Part shown: in pieces, positions 7,835 to 16,090 of the stretch
Numbering within the stretch: position 1 is the first letter of the stretch
Layout: the number at the start of each line of letters is the position of its first letter
Assembly (NCBI RefSeq): GCF_001610835.1
Contig: NZ_CP011270.1
Location: forward strand, 1,612,001-1,676,000
Direction: 5' to 3'
Origin: Planctomyces sp. SH-PL14
GTDB lineage: Bacteria > Planctomycetota > Planctomycetia > Planctomycetales > Planctomycetaceae
Length of the DNA: 64,000 bases
Made by a program: the position numbers and the translations under genes
The notes under the pieces: model-generated
Told to the model about the DNA's origin: nothing
The model's database searches: none
The model's input: only the letters and a program-made list of their open reading frames with translations

Positions 7835-10210
7835 GTGCGCAACACTCTGCGACAACTCTTGCTCGGGCTCGTGGCCCTGTCCGGAACCGCGGCGGCCCAG
7901 GAAGAAGCCTCCCTCGTCGAACTCTCTCAATACTACGGCTTCCTGCCGGTCGAGATCTTCAAGGTCGAGTATCGCTCCCACTCCCTCGTCCCCGGCGACT
8001 TCAACCACGACGGCAAGACCGACCTCGCCATCGTCGACGACAGCCACAGCCGCATCGACCTCCTCCTCCAACGCGCCTCCGCCCCCGCGAAGCTCGAGGA
8101 ACTCGCGAAGGTCAACGACATCCGCAGCCACTGGCGGTTCGAAAAGAAGAAGATCCCCGTCGACCGCGAAGTCCCCTCGCTCTCCGCCGCCGACCTCAAC
8201 GGCGACGGACGGACCGACCTCGTCTACTTCGGCAACCCCGACCGGCTCGTCGTCCGCTATCAGCCCGCCTCCGGCGAGTGGACGGAAAAGAAGGAGTTCC
8301 GGCTGGCCGATGTCCAGGCCGCCGCCTGGACCGTCGCGACCGGCGACCTCAACAACGACGCCCTGGCGGACATCACGGTCCTGGGGAAGAAGAGCACCTA
8401 CGTCCTGTACCAGAAGAAGGACGGCACGCTCAGCACGCCGGTCGAGTTCCGGAACACCGGCGCCGACCTCGGCCTCGGCATGGTCCAGGACCTCAATGGC
8501 GACGGTCGGAATGACCTCTTCTATCTGGCGAAGGACCAGGACGAGCGGGTCCTGAGCGGCCGGCTTCAGGATGAGCGCGGCCAGCTCGGGCCGGAGATCC
8601 AGTTCGGCGTCAAGAATCCCCGCGGCGTCGCGCTCTACGACATCGACGGCCAGGGGGGAGCGGAAGTCCTGGCGATCGACAACCAGACGAACCGCCTGCG
8701 GGTCCTGAAGCTCAAGAACCCGCAGCCCCGCGCCGGCGAGCCGGCGACGCGGCTTGTCCAGTACGGCATCGGGAGCGAGGGACGGGACATCGGCGAGGCG
8801 GCAATCGGCGACATCGACGGCGACATGCTGGCCGACATCGCGATCACCGTCCCCGGCGGGGCCCAGGTGATGGTCTTTCGGCAGCAGCGCGGGAGCGGCC
8901 TCGACCTCGGGACCGCGTATCCGAGCTACCTCGGAGCTCAGCAGATCCGGATCGCCGACGTCGACACCCTGCCCGGCAATGAAGTCGTCGTCCTCAGCAA
9001 CAAAGAGAACACGATCGGGATCGCCAAGTTCGCGGAGGGACGGCTCGGCTTTCCCGAGACGCTTGCGACATCGGGAACGATCGTCGCCTTCGAGCTGGCG
9101 GATCTCGACGGGGACAACCACCCGGAGATCGTCGCCGTCTTCCAGGAGAAGGCGGGACGCGGACCGGCGAAATACTGGATCGGCGCGGTGAAGCGGACCG
9201 TCGCCGGTGAGTGGGAGAAGTTCAAGTTCGCCGGCGACAAGACGGAGCTGGAGATCAAGCCGGAGGACACGCCGCAGCGGCTGATGGCGGTCGACGTCAA
9301 TCAGGATGGCCGCAAGGATTTCCTCTGCATCCTCAACGGCAAGGCCCCCCTCCTCCTGCTGACGAACGACGCCGGCGTTCCGGAGCCGGTCACGGTTTCG
9401 GGAGGCGTGCAGCTTGGCGACGTCGAGCCGGGGACGATCGAGTTCGGCCAGTTGCAGGAGCCGGCGCTCCTGATCGCCCAGGGGAGCTTCGCCCGGCACG
9501 TCCGACTCGATGAAGACCGGCGGTGGCAGGTTAAGGACCAGTTCAACTCGACCGAGACGAACGCCAAGCTCAAGGGAGTGGCGACGCTTGACCTCGACGG
9601 CCAGCCCGGGAATGAGCTCGTCCTTGTCGACTCCGGCCTCAACAAGCTGCGGATCTTCCGCCGCGAGAAGGACAGCTACCTGCCGTGGCGGGAAATCGAC
9701 ATCGGCAAGTTCCCGTTCAAGTCGACGGCCGTGGCGGACCTCAACAACGACCGCCGCGACGACCTGATCCTGATCGGCCAGGGCCGGTTCGGCGTCCTGT
9801 ACTCGGGCCAGTCGGACTTCGAGCTCGACGAGCTCGCTTCGTTCGAGAGCTCGCAGAAGGACGCGTACCTGATGGACCTGGCGGCGGGCGACCTGAACGG
9901 GGACGGCCGGACCGACATCGCCCTGATGGAGACGGAGAACCACACGGTTCAGGTCGTGACCCGGGCTCACGACGGCAGCCTCAAGCTGGCCCTGAGCTTC
10001 AAGATCTTCGAAGAGAAGAGTTTCAACGACCGCTCCCGCCGCGGCGGCGTGCAGCCGCGGGAAGGGATCATCACGGACGTGACGGGAGACGGCCGGGCCG
10101 ACCTGGTCCTCCTGGCCCACGACCGGATCCTGCTCTATCCGCAGGACACCGGCCAGGCGCAGTCTCCGCCGCCGATGAAGGAACTCGGCGCCGCTGGCGC
10201 GCGGCCGTAG
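7835..10210 (+). CDS. Exported FG-GAP/VCBS repeat protein (13 repeats)
   Basis: 791 residues from the GTG at 7835, chosen because GGAG sits six bases upstream and the start gives a clean signal peptide (RNTLRQLLLGLVALSG, cleavage after AAAQ-like residues). An ATG at 7805 is the alternative. The mature protein is a run of calcium-loop repeats of the form D-x-N/D-x-D-G-x-x-D-L/I. I count thirteen, including DFNHDGKTDLAI, DLNGDGRTDLVY, DLNNDALADITV, DIDGDMLADIAI, DVNQDGRKDFLC, DLNGDGRTDIAL and DVTGDGRADLVL. This matches integrin-like FG-GAP beta-propellers, usually extracellular and involved in binding. No catalytic domain is visible. The spacing would allow two seven-bladed propellers less one blade. 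Confidence 0.85.
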   Translation: MRNTLRQLLLGLVALSGTAAAQEEASLVELSQYYGFLPVEIFKVEYRSHSLVPGDFNHDGKTDLAIVDDSHSRIDLLLQRASAPAKLEELAKVNDIRSHWRFEKKKIPVDREVPSLSAADLNGDGRTDLVYFGNPDRLVVRYQPASGEWTEKKEFRLADVQAAAWTVATGDLNNDALADITVLGKKSTYVLYQKKDGTLSTPVEFRNTGADLGLGMVQDLNGDGRNDLFYLAKDQDERVLSGRLQDERGQLGPEIQFGVKNPRGVALYDIDGQGGAEVLAIDNQTNRLRVLKLKNPQPRAGEPATRLVQYGIGSEGRDIGEAAIGDIDGDMLADIAITVPGGAQVMVFRQQRGSGLDLGTAYPSYLGAQQIRIADVDTLPGNEVVVLSNKENTIGIAKFAEGRLGFPETLATSGTIVAFELADLDGDNHPEIVAVFQEKAGRGPAKYWIGAVKRTVAGEWEKFKFAGDKTELEIKPEDTPQRLMAVDVNQDGRKDFLCILNGKAPLLLLTNDAGVPEPVTVSGGVQLGDVEPGTIEFGQLQEPALLIAQGSFARHVRLDEDRRWQVKDQFNSTETNAKLKGVATLDLDGQPGNELVLVDSGLNKLRIFRREKDSYLPWREIDIGKFPFKSTAVADLNNDRRDDLILIGQGRFGVLYSGQSDFELDELASFESSQKDAYLMDLAAGDLNGDGRTDIALMETENHTVQVVTRAHDGSLKLALSFKIFEEKSFNDRSRRGGVQPREGIITDVTGDGRADLVLLAHDRILLYPQDTGQAQSPPPMKELGAAGARP

Positions 10211-10220
10211 GTCTTCGAAG

Positions 10221-10314
10221 AGTTAAACACCAAGGCACCAAGAACACCAAGGGTTTCCTCTGCGAGTTGCCCCCTTGGTGTTCTTAGTGAGGTCTTTGTG
10301 TCTTGGTGTTGAAC
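10221..10314. repeat. CACCAAG-type palindromic repeat, full copy 1
   Basis: Left arm starts AGTTAAACACCAAGGCACCA and right arm ends CTTTGTGTCTTGGTGTTGAAC; the arms are complementary over about 40 bases with a short centre. It starts 10 bases after the FG-GAP gene stop, so it may serve as an mRNA 3' hairpin. Confidence 0.85.
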
Positions 10315-10342
10315 ATTCTGCTTCCCCCCTTCTTGAGCCCGC

Positions 10343-11287
10343 TTGAACGATTCCTTCCTCGTCCGTCTCGCCACTCGCCTCAATGCGGGGGCCGCCGCCT
10401 GGACAGAGGAGCGCCGCGCGCGGCATCTCCGTTACCTCCGCTCGCTCCTGCGGGCCGACGGCGGATTTGCGGGGCGTGAAGGGGACTCGGACCTCTACTA
10501 CACGAGCTTTGCCGTCCGCGGACTGGCGATGCTCGGGGGGCTGTCGGTGGACATTGCGGAGCCGATCGCCGGCTACCTGCGGACCTTTCAGCCGACCGAA
10601 CTGGGGGTCATCGACGCCATGAACTGGGTGGCGACGGCGGTCGCCCTGCAGGTCGGAAGCGGGATCGACCTGACCGCCGCGCTCCCCGCCGGCTGGGACG
10701 ACACCGTCTGCGACCGGCTCGAAGCGCTGCGCCGCGACGATGGCGGCTACGCGAAGGCTCCCGAAGGAGCGGCCGGGAGCACCTACCACTCATTCCTCGC
10801 AGTGCTGACGTACGAACTGCTGGGGCGTTCCGTCCCCCGGCCGAACCGTCTGGTCCAGTTCCTGTTCGACCGGCAGCGGGACGACGGCGGGTTCGTCGAG
10901 ATCGGCCCCATGCGGCACAGCGGGACGAATCCGACCGCCGCCGCCTGCGTGATCCTGAACCGGCTGGGGGCGATGGACGACGAGATCCGCTCCGACATCC
11001 GGGCGTTCCTGGGGGACGTCCGCTCCGCGGAAGGGGCCTACCAGGCGAACCGCCGCGTCCCGTTCTTCGACAGCCTGTCGACTTTCACCGCCGTCCTGAC
11101 CTGCCAGGAGCTCGGCATCGAAGAAATTCTGCGGCCGGAGGCGATCCGGGGAGCGTTCGAATCGCAGCTCGAGTTCCCGACGGGGGGGATGCGGGCGGCG
11201 ATGTGGGACGAGTCGACCGATGCAGAATACACCTTCTACGGTTTGGGAACGCTCGCCCTCCTGGGGGCGACCGCCGTCGAACCCTGA
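10343..11287 (+). CDS. Prenyltransferase-beta/squalene-cyclase-like repeat protein
   Basis: 314 residues from a TTG; no ATG or GTG gives a better start. The protein is a chain of QW/prenyltransferase repeats: LLRADGGFAGREGDSDLYYTSFAVRGL, RRDDGGYAKAPEGAAGSTYHSFLAVL, RQRDDGGFVEI and TGGMRAAMWDESTDAEYTFYGLGTLALLG, spaced about 50 residues apart. This predicts an alpha/alpha barrel like the beta subunit of protein prenyltransferases. The zinc ligands of true farnesyl/geranylgeranyltransferases (D, C, H) are not arranged clearly: one Cys appears in AAACVILNRLG but the Asp-x-Cys pattern is missing. An active prenyltransferase is therefore not established. No signal peptide. Confidence 0.75.
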   Translation: MNDSFLVRLATRLNAGAAAWTEERRARHLRYLRSLLRADGGFAGREGDSDLYYTSFAVRGLAMLGGLSVDIAEPIAGYLRTFQPTELGVIDAMNWVATAVALQVGSGIDLTAALPAGWDDTVCDRLEALRRDDGGYAKAPEGAAGSTYHSFLAVLTYELLGRSVPRPNRLVQFLFDRQRDDGGFVEIGPMRHSGTNPTAAACVILNRLGAMDDEIRSDIRAFLGDVRSAEGAYQANRRVPFFDSLSTFTAVLTCQELGIEEILRPEAIRGAFESQLEFPTGGMRAAMWDESTDAEYTFYGLGTLALLGATAVEP

Positions 11288-11439
11288 GAATTTCCGAGCC
11301 GCCGCGGAGTGAAGCCCCCCGGCCGGCTGCGGCGAAATTGAACGCAAAAACTGCTCTTCGCGGGAGTTGAGGAAAGTCCCTAGGATTCGCACCCGGGGAC
11401 TTCGTAGCCTCGCGAAGCCCCTGCGGAACATTCGGCACC

Positions 11440-12285
11440 ATGCCCTTTCTGTCGATTTCTTCAGAAACCGTCGCTGTCCTGACGCTCGCCGCTTACGCGG
11501 CGGTTGCGGTCGGGGTCATTTACCGGCAGGCCCGGGACTGTCCCGATGGCTGGCAGGTGTGGGTTCTGCACCTGATCGCCCGCAGCTACGCCCCGTGGGC
11601 CTTCGCGCAGCGGATCGACCGCCGGACGCTCCAGCCCTCGACGGGAGGGGCGCTTGTCCTGGCGAATCACCGCGGTCCGGTGGACCCGCTGTTCATCTTC
11701 GCAGCGAACTCGTTTCGCCGGGATGGGCTGAAGGTCCGGATCGTCGAGTTCATGACCGCCAGCGAGTACTGCGAGCTCAAGGGCCCGCTCGGCTGGATCG
11801 TCCGGACGATGCGGGTCATCCCCGTCGACCGCGACGGCGGCGACATGGAAGCGGCAAAAGAAGCCCTCAAACGCCTCAAGAAGGGCCGGATCGTCGGCGT
11901 CTTCCCGGAAGGACGGCTCAATACGGGCGAAGGCCTGATGGCCGGGAACCCGGGGATCGCGTGGCTCGCCCTCCGCGGCGGCGTCCCGGTCTATCCGATC
12001 TTCATCGAGAACGCTCCCCGGGCCGGCGGCGGGATGGTGAAGCCGTTCTACACGTTCCAGAAGGTCCGCATCCACTACGGCGAGGCGATCGACCTGTCCC
12101 ATTTCGGCCGCATGCGACCGACGCCCGAGAACCTGCAGATGGTCACCCGCTATCTCATGGAGCATCTCGCGAAGCTCGGCAACACCTTCGTCCAGCCCTG
12201 CGAGACGCGGCTGCCGCCGATCAACAGCGTCAAGAAGCCGGACACGTTGCCGCTGGATGAGTCGGCGTTGTCCCGCGCCGGCTGA
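11440..12285 (+). CDS. 1-acyl-glycerol-3-phosphate acyltransferase family (PlsC-like)
   Basis: 281 residues. Transfers an acyl chain to lysophosphatidate-type acceptors at the inner membrane. A hydrophobic N-terminal segment (about 8-27) anchors it. The catalytic HX4D motif is His77-Asp82 in ANHRGPVDPLFIF; block III is VFPEGRLNTGEG (about residues 154-165) and block IV is VPVYPIFIENA. These are the PlsC acyltransferase blocks. The C-terminal 30 residues after the domain are family-variable. A TAGGAT hexamer at 11381-11386 could be its -10 element, but the -35 is weak. Substrate specificity within the superfamily cannot be read. Confidence 0.85.
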   Translation: MPFLSISSETVAVLTLAAYAAVAVGVIYRQARDCPDGWQVWVLHLIARSYAPWAFAQRIDRRTLQPSTGGALVLANHRGPVDPLFIFAANSFRRDGLKVRIVEFMTASEYCELKGPLGWIVRTMRVIPVDRDGGDMEAAKEALKRLKKGRIVGVFPEGRLNTGEGLMAGNPGIAWLALRGGVPVYPIFIENAPRAGGGMVKPFYTFQKVRIHYGEAIDLSHFGRMRPTPENLQMVTRYLMEHLAKLGNTFVQPCETRLPPINSVKKPDTLPLDESALSRAG

Positions 12286-12310
12286 GACCGGCCGACGGCT
12301 GAGGCGCCCC

Positions 12311-12343
12311 CAAAAGAAAAACCCCGGGACCGCTCCCGGGGTT
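12311..12343 (-). terminator. Intrinsic terminator for the leftward DUF1549-DUF1501 unit
   Basis: Perfect 10-bp stem, AACCCCGGGA (12320-12329) and TCCCGGGGTT (12334-12343), with a four-base loop. Read on the minus strand it is followed by TTTTTCTTTT (12311-12320), so it terminates transcription coming from the DUF1501 gene. On the plus strand there is no U-tract, but the hairpin may also protect the plsC transcript. Confidence 0.8.
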
Positions 12344-12437
12344 CTCCCAAGCAGCAACATGCCGCCCGGGCGCGGAGGTACGGAGTGGGATGAGGGGCTA
12401 GGAACCAGAGTTTTGAGCCCGATGCTTCGCGGCCATC

Positions 12438-12483
12438 AGACCTTTGTGCTCTTGGTGCCTTCTTTGTGTCTTGGTGTTTAACA
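12438..12483. repeat. CACCAAG-type repeat, right half only
   Basis: Contains CTTTGTGCTCTTGGTGCC and ends TGTGTCTTGGTGTTTAAC, matching the right arm of the full copies at 10221 and 37398. The left arm is absent. It lies 30 bases beyond the stop of the leftward DUF1501 gene. Confidence 0.75.
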
Positions 12484-12512
12484 ACCCGCCTCCGCACCAC
12501 TCGACACGCTCT

Positions 12513-13796
12513 CTAACTGAACAGCTCCTGCACGACCTCCCCGCCGTCGACGATCTTCATCGGTCGGCCGAGCGGACTGACGGTCTCCTTGGCCGGGTTG
12601 ACCTGGAGGCAACGGCAGATCGAGGAGAAGAGGTCCGGGACGCTGACGGGGCGGTCGTCAATCGCCGAGCCATCGGGGCTCGTCCGACCGATCACTTGCC
12701 CTCCTTTAATTCCGCCCCCGGCGACCGCGGCATTAAACGCCCGCGGATAATGATCGCGGCCGTCACGGGGGTTGACCTTGGGTGTCCGCCCGAACTCTCC
12801 CATCCAGGCGACAACCGTGTTCTCGAGCATTCCGCGGTCCTTGAGGTCGGCGATCAGCGTGCCGAACCCCGGATCGACCTGCTCCGCGAGCGTATTGACG
12901 CGGGTGTGGACGTCGTCATGGGTGTCCCAGCCGTTCGAGCGGACTTCGACGAACGTCACCCCCTTTTCGATCAGCCGCCGGGCCAGGAGGCAGCCCTTCC
13001 CGAACGCCGACTCGCCGTACTTCTGGCGGAGGGCTTCCGGCTCGCTGCTGGTATCAAAGGCCTGCGTCAGCGGGCTGAGGACGAGCCGCGACGCCTTGTC
13101 GTAGATCTTCTGCTGGTTGTCGACGACCACCTGCCCGCCGCGGGCCGCGAAGTCCGCCTCCAGCCGCTTGAGGTGCTCCAGCCGCCGTTCGAGCCGCGCG
13201 GGACTGACGGTCGTACCGACGTTGCTCGGAAGGGAACCCGGGTTGTCGACGATGAACGGCTCATAGTCGACGCCGAGGTAGCCCCCGAGTCCTTCGGTCC
13301 GGCCGATCGAGACGACCGCCGGGAGGTCGTGCCGCGGATCGGCCAGCTCCTTGGCGATATTCGACCCGAATCCCGGGTGCTTGACGCTCCCGGCGGGGAC
13401 GTAGCCGGTGTGGAGCTGATAGCTCGCCCGCTGATGGTTCCCTTCCTTGTTGGTCATCGACCGGACGAGGGCGATCTCCTTCATGACGCCGGCGACGTTC
13501 TCCCAGCCTTCGGCGATCTGGATCCCCGGCACGGCGGTCGAGATGACCCGCGTGCCGCCGCCGTTCTCGTGGTCCGGCTTGGGATCGAAGGTCTCGAGCT
13601 GGCTCGGTCCGCCGGACATCCAGAGCAGGATCATGCTCTTTCCCTGCCGGCGAAGCTCTTCCGCCTGGACCGACATGTAGTCCGAGAAGGTCAGGGTGCC
13701 CGCGGCCACCGCGGCGGCGGAAACCGTCCGCAGGAACCCGCGGCGGGAAACGCCCCGGCGATTGCAGAGGACCGATTCGTGGAGGGTGGTGAGCAT
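12513..13796 (-). CDS. DUF1501 protein, Tat-exported
   Basis: 427 residues. The N-terminus has a Tat signal (SRRGFLRTVSAAAVAAGTL, twin Arg at about 18-19). The body is the planctomycete DUF1501 fold, related to alkaline phosphatase/sulfatase-like hydrolases: [77 protein letters not shown] and KGGQVIGRTS. The last two blocks carry the conserved acidic and histidine residues that suggest metal binding. In this phylum DUF1501 genes pair with DUF1549/DUF1553 genes, and here the partner lies 110 bases upstream on the same strand. Biochemical function is unknown. Confidence 0.9.
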   Translation of the reverse strand: MLTTLHESVLCNRRGVSRRGFLRTVSAAAVAAGTLTFSDYMSVQAEELRRQGKSMILLWMSGGPSQLETFDPKPDHENGGGTRVISTAVPGIQIAEGWENVAGVMKEIALVRSMTNKEGNHQRASYQLHTGYVPAGSVKHPGFGSNIAKELADPRHDLPAVVSIGRTEGLGGYLGVDYEPFIVDNPGSLPSNVGTTVSPARLERRLEHLKRLEADFAARGGQVVVDNQQKIYDKASRLVLSPLTQAFDTSSEPEALRQKYGESAFGKGCLLARRLIEKGVTFVEVRSNGWDTHDDVHTRVNTLAEQVDPGFGTLIADLKDRGMLENTVVAWMGEFGRTPKVNPRDGRDHYPRAFNAAVAGGGIKGGQVIGRTSPDGSAIDDRPVSVPDLFSSICRCLQVNPAKETVSPLGRPMKIVDGGEVVQELFS

Positions 13797-13810
13797 GGTG
13801 GTTGGGTGGA

Positions 13811-13837
13811 AGTATCAGGTGCCAGGTATCAAGTATC
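13811..13837. repeat. Short tandem/inverted micro-repeat in the DUF1549-DUF1501 gap
   Basis: Three spaced copies of (A/G)GTATC in 27 bases: AGTATC at 13811-13816, GGTATC at 13825-13830 and AGTATC at 13832-13837, with GGTGCC between. Its role is unknown; it lies between two genes that look co-transcribed. Confidence 0.4.
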
Positions 13838-13906
13838 CGTCAGAGTGGAGGGTCGTGGCCGTCGCTTCGGTCCCTAGTCTCCTGACCCTCGTCCCTGGAC
13901 GCTCCC

Positions 13907-15832
13907 TCATCTCTTCGTCACGAACTCGCTGCTGTTCAGCAGGCTCCAGAGGATGTCTTCGAAGGCTTCCGAGCGGTTGCCGATGGTGCGGATGAGGGCC
14001 AGGTTGAGCTCCGTCTCCTGCTTGGACGGCTCGCGGGCCAGAATGACGAGATAGAGCTCGATGAGAGCGTCCTCGTCGTTCGAGTAATCCTTGAGGATCT
14101 GCGCGAGCCGCGTGTTGCCGGTGCCGCCCATCATTCGCTGGATGGCGGGGTTGTTCATCATGAACAGGGCCTGCGGGACGGTCCCGAGGATGTCCTCCTG
14201 CGGCGTCGAGGGGTCAAAGCCGAACAGCACGGCAAAGCCCTGCCGCTGCGAGAGGGGAAGCCGCCCCATCGGCCCGCCCCGTCCGCCGGCGATCCCCAGG
14301 TTGGAGATGCCGAGGACCGAGGTCAGCTCGTTGTAAATCTGGTCGGACCGGAGCCGCGTCGGCGCGGCGGCCGCGAACGCTGGCCCGTTCAGCGACGTCC
14401 CTTCGCTCCCCGCCAGCTGCCGCTGGTAGGCATCGGTCAGGGCGATCGTCCGGTACAGCCACTTCACGTCGTAGTTCTGCGCGGTGAAGCCGCGGGCCAG
14501 GGCGTTCAGGACCTCGCCGTACTGCGCTTCGCGGAGCGGGCCCATGTCGTCGATCGGGGTGAAGAACCCTTCGCCCAGCATCTCCGCCCAGACGCGGTTG
14601 ACGAACGCCTTCGCGAACCAGGGATTGTCTTTCGCCGTGATGTGCTCGGCGAGGGCTTCGCGGCGGTCGAGGTCGTCCGTTCCCGCCTTGAGCTTCGACT
14701 TGTCGAGGAAGAACGCCGGCTCCATCAGCGTCCCCTTGGACTGCGGGTCGTTGAGGTCCGGCATGTAGTGCTCGGCCGAGCCGCGGCCGGGCTGGTTGGC
14801 GTCGGGCCGCGGAGCGTCCTTGAGTTCCTGCGGGGTGAGCTTGCCGTCCTTGTTCTTGTCGGCGAAGCCGAGGATCGTGTCGAACCGCGCGGCGAGCGGA
14901 CCGCTCGCTTCTTCCTTCACCAGGAAGCCGTCGCGGTTGCGATCCATGAAGCGGAAAATCTGCTCGGGGTCGTACTGCCGCCCCTGCGGCTGACGCTCGA
15001 GGAAATCCGCCGAGGTGACGACGAACGACCGCAGGGTCTGCGGGGACTCGCGGCGGACTTGGATCCGGGGGAAGTAGGCGGCCAGCGTGTGGAACTCCTC
15101 GCGAGTCCACTTGTCATATGGATGGTTGTGGCAATTGGCGCACTGGATCTGGATCCCGAGGAAGATCCGGGAGACTTCCGAGGCGATCTCGTTCGGGTCC
15201 CCTTCCTGGGCGAAGATCAGGCCGATCTCGCCGTCGGTCTCCGTGTTGCCGGTGGCGCAGATCATCTCCGTGGCGACCTTGTTCCAGGGGGTGTTCGCCT
15301 GGAACTGCTCCTTGAGCCAGCCTTCAAAGACATCCTGAACGAGCCGCACCCGCTGGTTCGTGGCCCGGGAGAAGACCACTTCCCGCCAGTAGCCGGCCCA
15401 GTTCTCCGCGAAGGCGTCCGAGCCGAGGAGTTTGTCGATCGTCTTCTCCCGCTTGTCGGGATCGGCGTTCAGGCAGAAGAGGGTGACTTCCTTGGCGGTC
15501 GGGACGGTCCCCGCCAGGTCGAGCGTGACGCGGCGGAGGAAATCCTCGTCGCTGGTCCGCGCGCCGGCCGTGACTGATTCCTTCGCCAGGTGGGCGGCGA
15601 TCAGACGGTCGACTTCTTTTGCGATCGTCTGCGACGAGTTGAGCTTTCCCTGCGTCCCCAGGACCGGCTTCGCAGTCCCCTTGGCGGTTGACTTGGCCGT
15701 CGCCGATTTGCCCGCATCCGATTTGGCGAGCGGCTTGTCGGCGGTGAGCGCCCCGGTCGTCAACAGCGCCGAGCCAACCAGAACGCAGCCACCGAGCAGC
15801 AGAATTCGGAGTGGTCGGCGGAGTGGTTTCAT
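13907..15832 (-). CDS. DUF1549/DUF1553 protein with two EF-hand loops
   Basis: 641 residues from the ATG at 15832. The open frame continues upstream but only antisense to the neighbouring Clp-N gene, so the short start with signal peptide (LRILLLGGCVLVGSALL) is preferred. After a Lys/Ala/Thr linker, DUF1549 covers about 75-290 and includes CANCHNHPYDKW, a CxxCH heme-type motif. Two canonical EF-hand loops follow: DRNRDGFLVKEE and DKNKDGKLTPQE. DUF1553 fills the rest (FVNRVWAEMLGEGFFTPIDDMGP, RSDQIYNELTSVLG, ending LLNSSEFVTKR). Such proteins are abundant in planctomycetes and thought to be periplasmic; c-type heme attachment is not proven. It is first gene of the unit with the DUF1501 gene. 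Confidence 0.9.
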   Translation of the reverse strand: MKPLRRPLRILLLGGCVLVGSALLTTGALTADKPLAKSDAGKSATAKSTAKGTAKPVLGTQGKLNSSQTIAKEVDRLIAAHLAKESVTAGARTSDEDFLRRVTLDLAGTVPTAKEVTLFCLNADPDKREKTIDKLLGSDAFAENWAGYWREVVFSRATNQRVRLVQDVFEGWLKEQFQANTPWNKVATEMICATGNTETDGEIGLIFAQEGDPNEIASEVSRIFLGIQIQCANCHNHPYDKWTREEFHTLAAYFPRIQVRRESPQTLRSFVVTSADFLERQPQGRQYDPEQIFRFMDRNRDGFLVKEEASGPLAARFDTILGFADKNKDGKLTPQELKDAPRPDANQPGRGSAEHYMPDLNDPQSKGTLMEPAFFLDKSKLKAGTDDLDRREALAEHITAKDNPWFAKAFVNRVWAEMLGEGFFTPIDDMGPLREAQYGEVLNALARGFTAQNYDVKWLYRTIALTDAYQRQLAGSEGTSLNGPAFAAAAPTRLRSDQIYNELTSVLGISNLGIAGGRGGPMGRLPLSQRQGFAVLFGFDPSTPQEDILGTVPQALFMMNNPAIQRMMGGTGNTRLAQILKDYSNDEDALIELYLVILAREPSKQETELNLALIRTIGNRSEAFEDILWSLLNSSEFVTKR

Positions 15833-16090
15833 GGGGCGAATCCAGGGAAAGGCCGCGAGCGATTGGGTGTGACATCCAGTCCGACAGGAACTGAAACACC
15901 GATGAAGGGCGTTCGGTTTCGCCGGATTCCCATCCGGGAAATCCGGATTTCGTTGTGTGAAGCAGGAGCGAAGGCCGTAGTCTGGCTCGATCTGAAAGGG
16001 TGAGCGGCCGAATTCTGGAATCGCGGCGGGCAGGAGACGGGTGTTCACCAATGGTGAGCCCCATTTCCCCGGTTCCAGACTGAGCCTCCC
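15833..16090. other. Divergent intergenic region between DUF1549 and Clp-N genes
   Basis: No gene. A small inverted repeat TCACCA-A-TGGTGA lies at 16045-16057, 34 bases before the Clp-N protein start, and could be an operator. No convincing -35/-10 pair was found. Confidence 0.35.

Noticed and set aside
7664-10120. Long minus-strand frame opposite the FG-GAP gene
   Set aside because: Its repeats of Val-Ala-Asp are the mirror image of the sense strand's D-G repeats; no start context and no family.
10135-12500. Short frames over the CACCAAG repeats (peptides such as KHQDTKT or LGALVF)
   Set aside because: Known type of artefact from a repeated DNA sequence; not genes.
16045-16057. TCACCA-A-TGGTGA as a definite operator
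   Set aside because: Short enough to occur by chance; noted only as a possibility.
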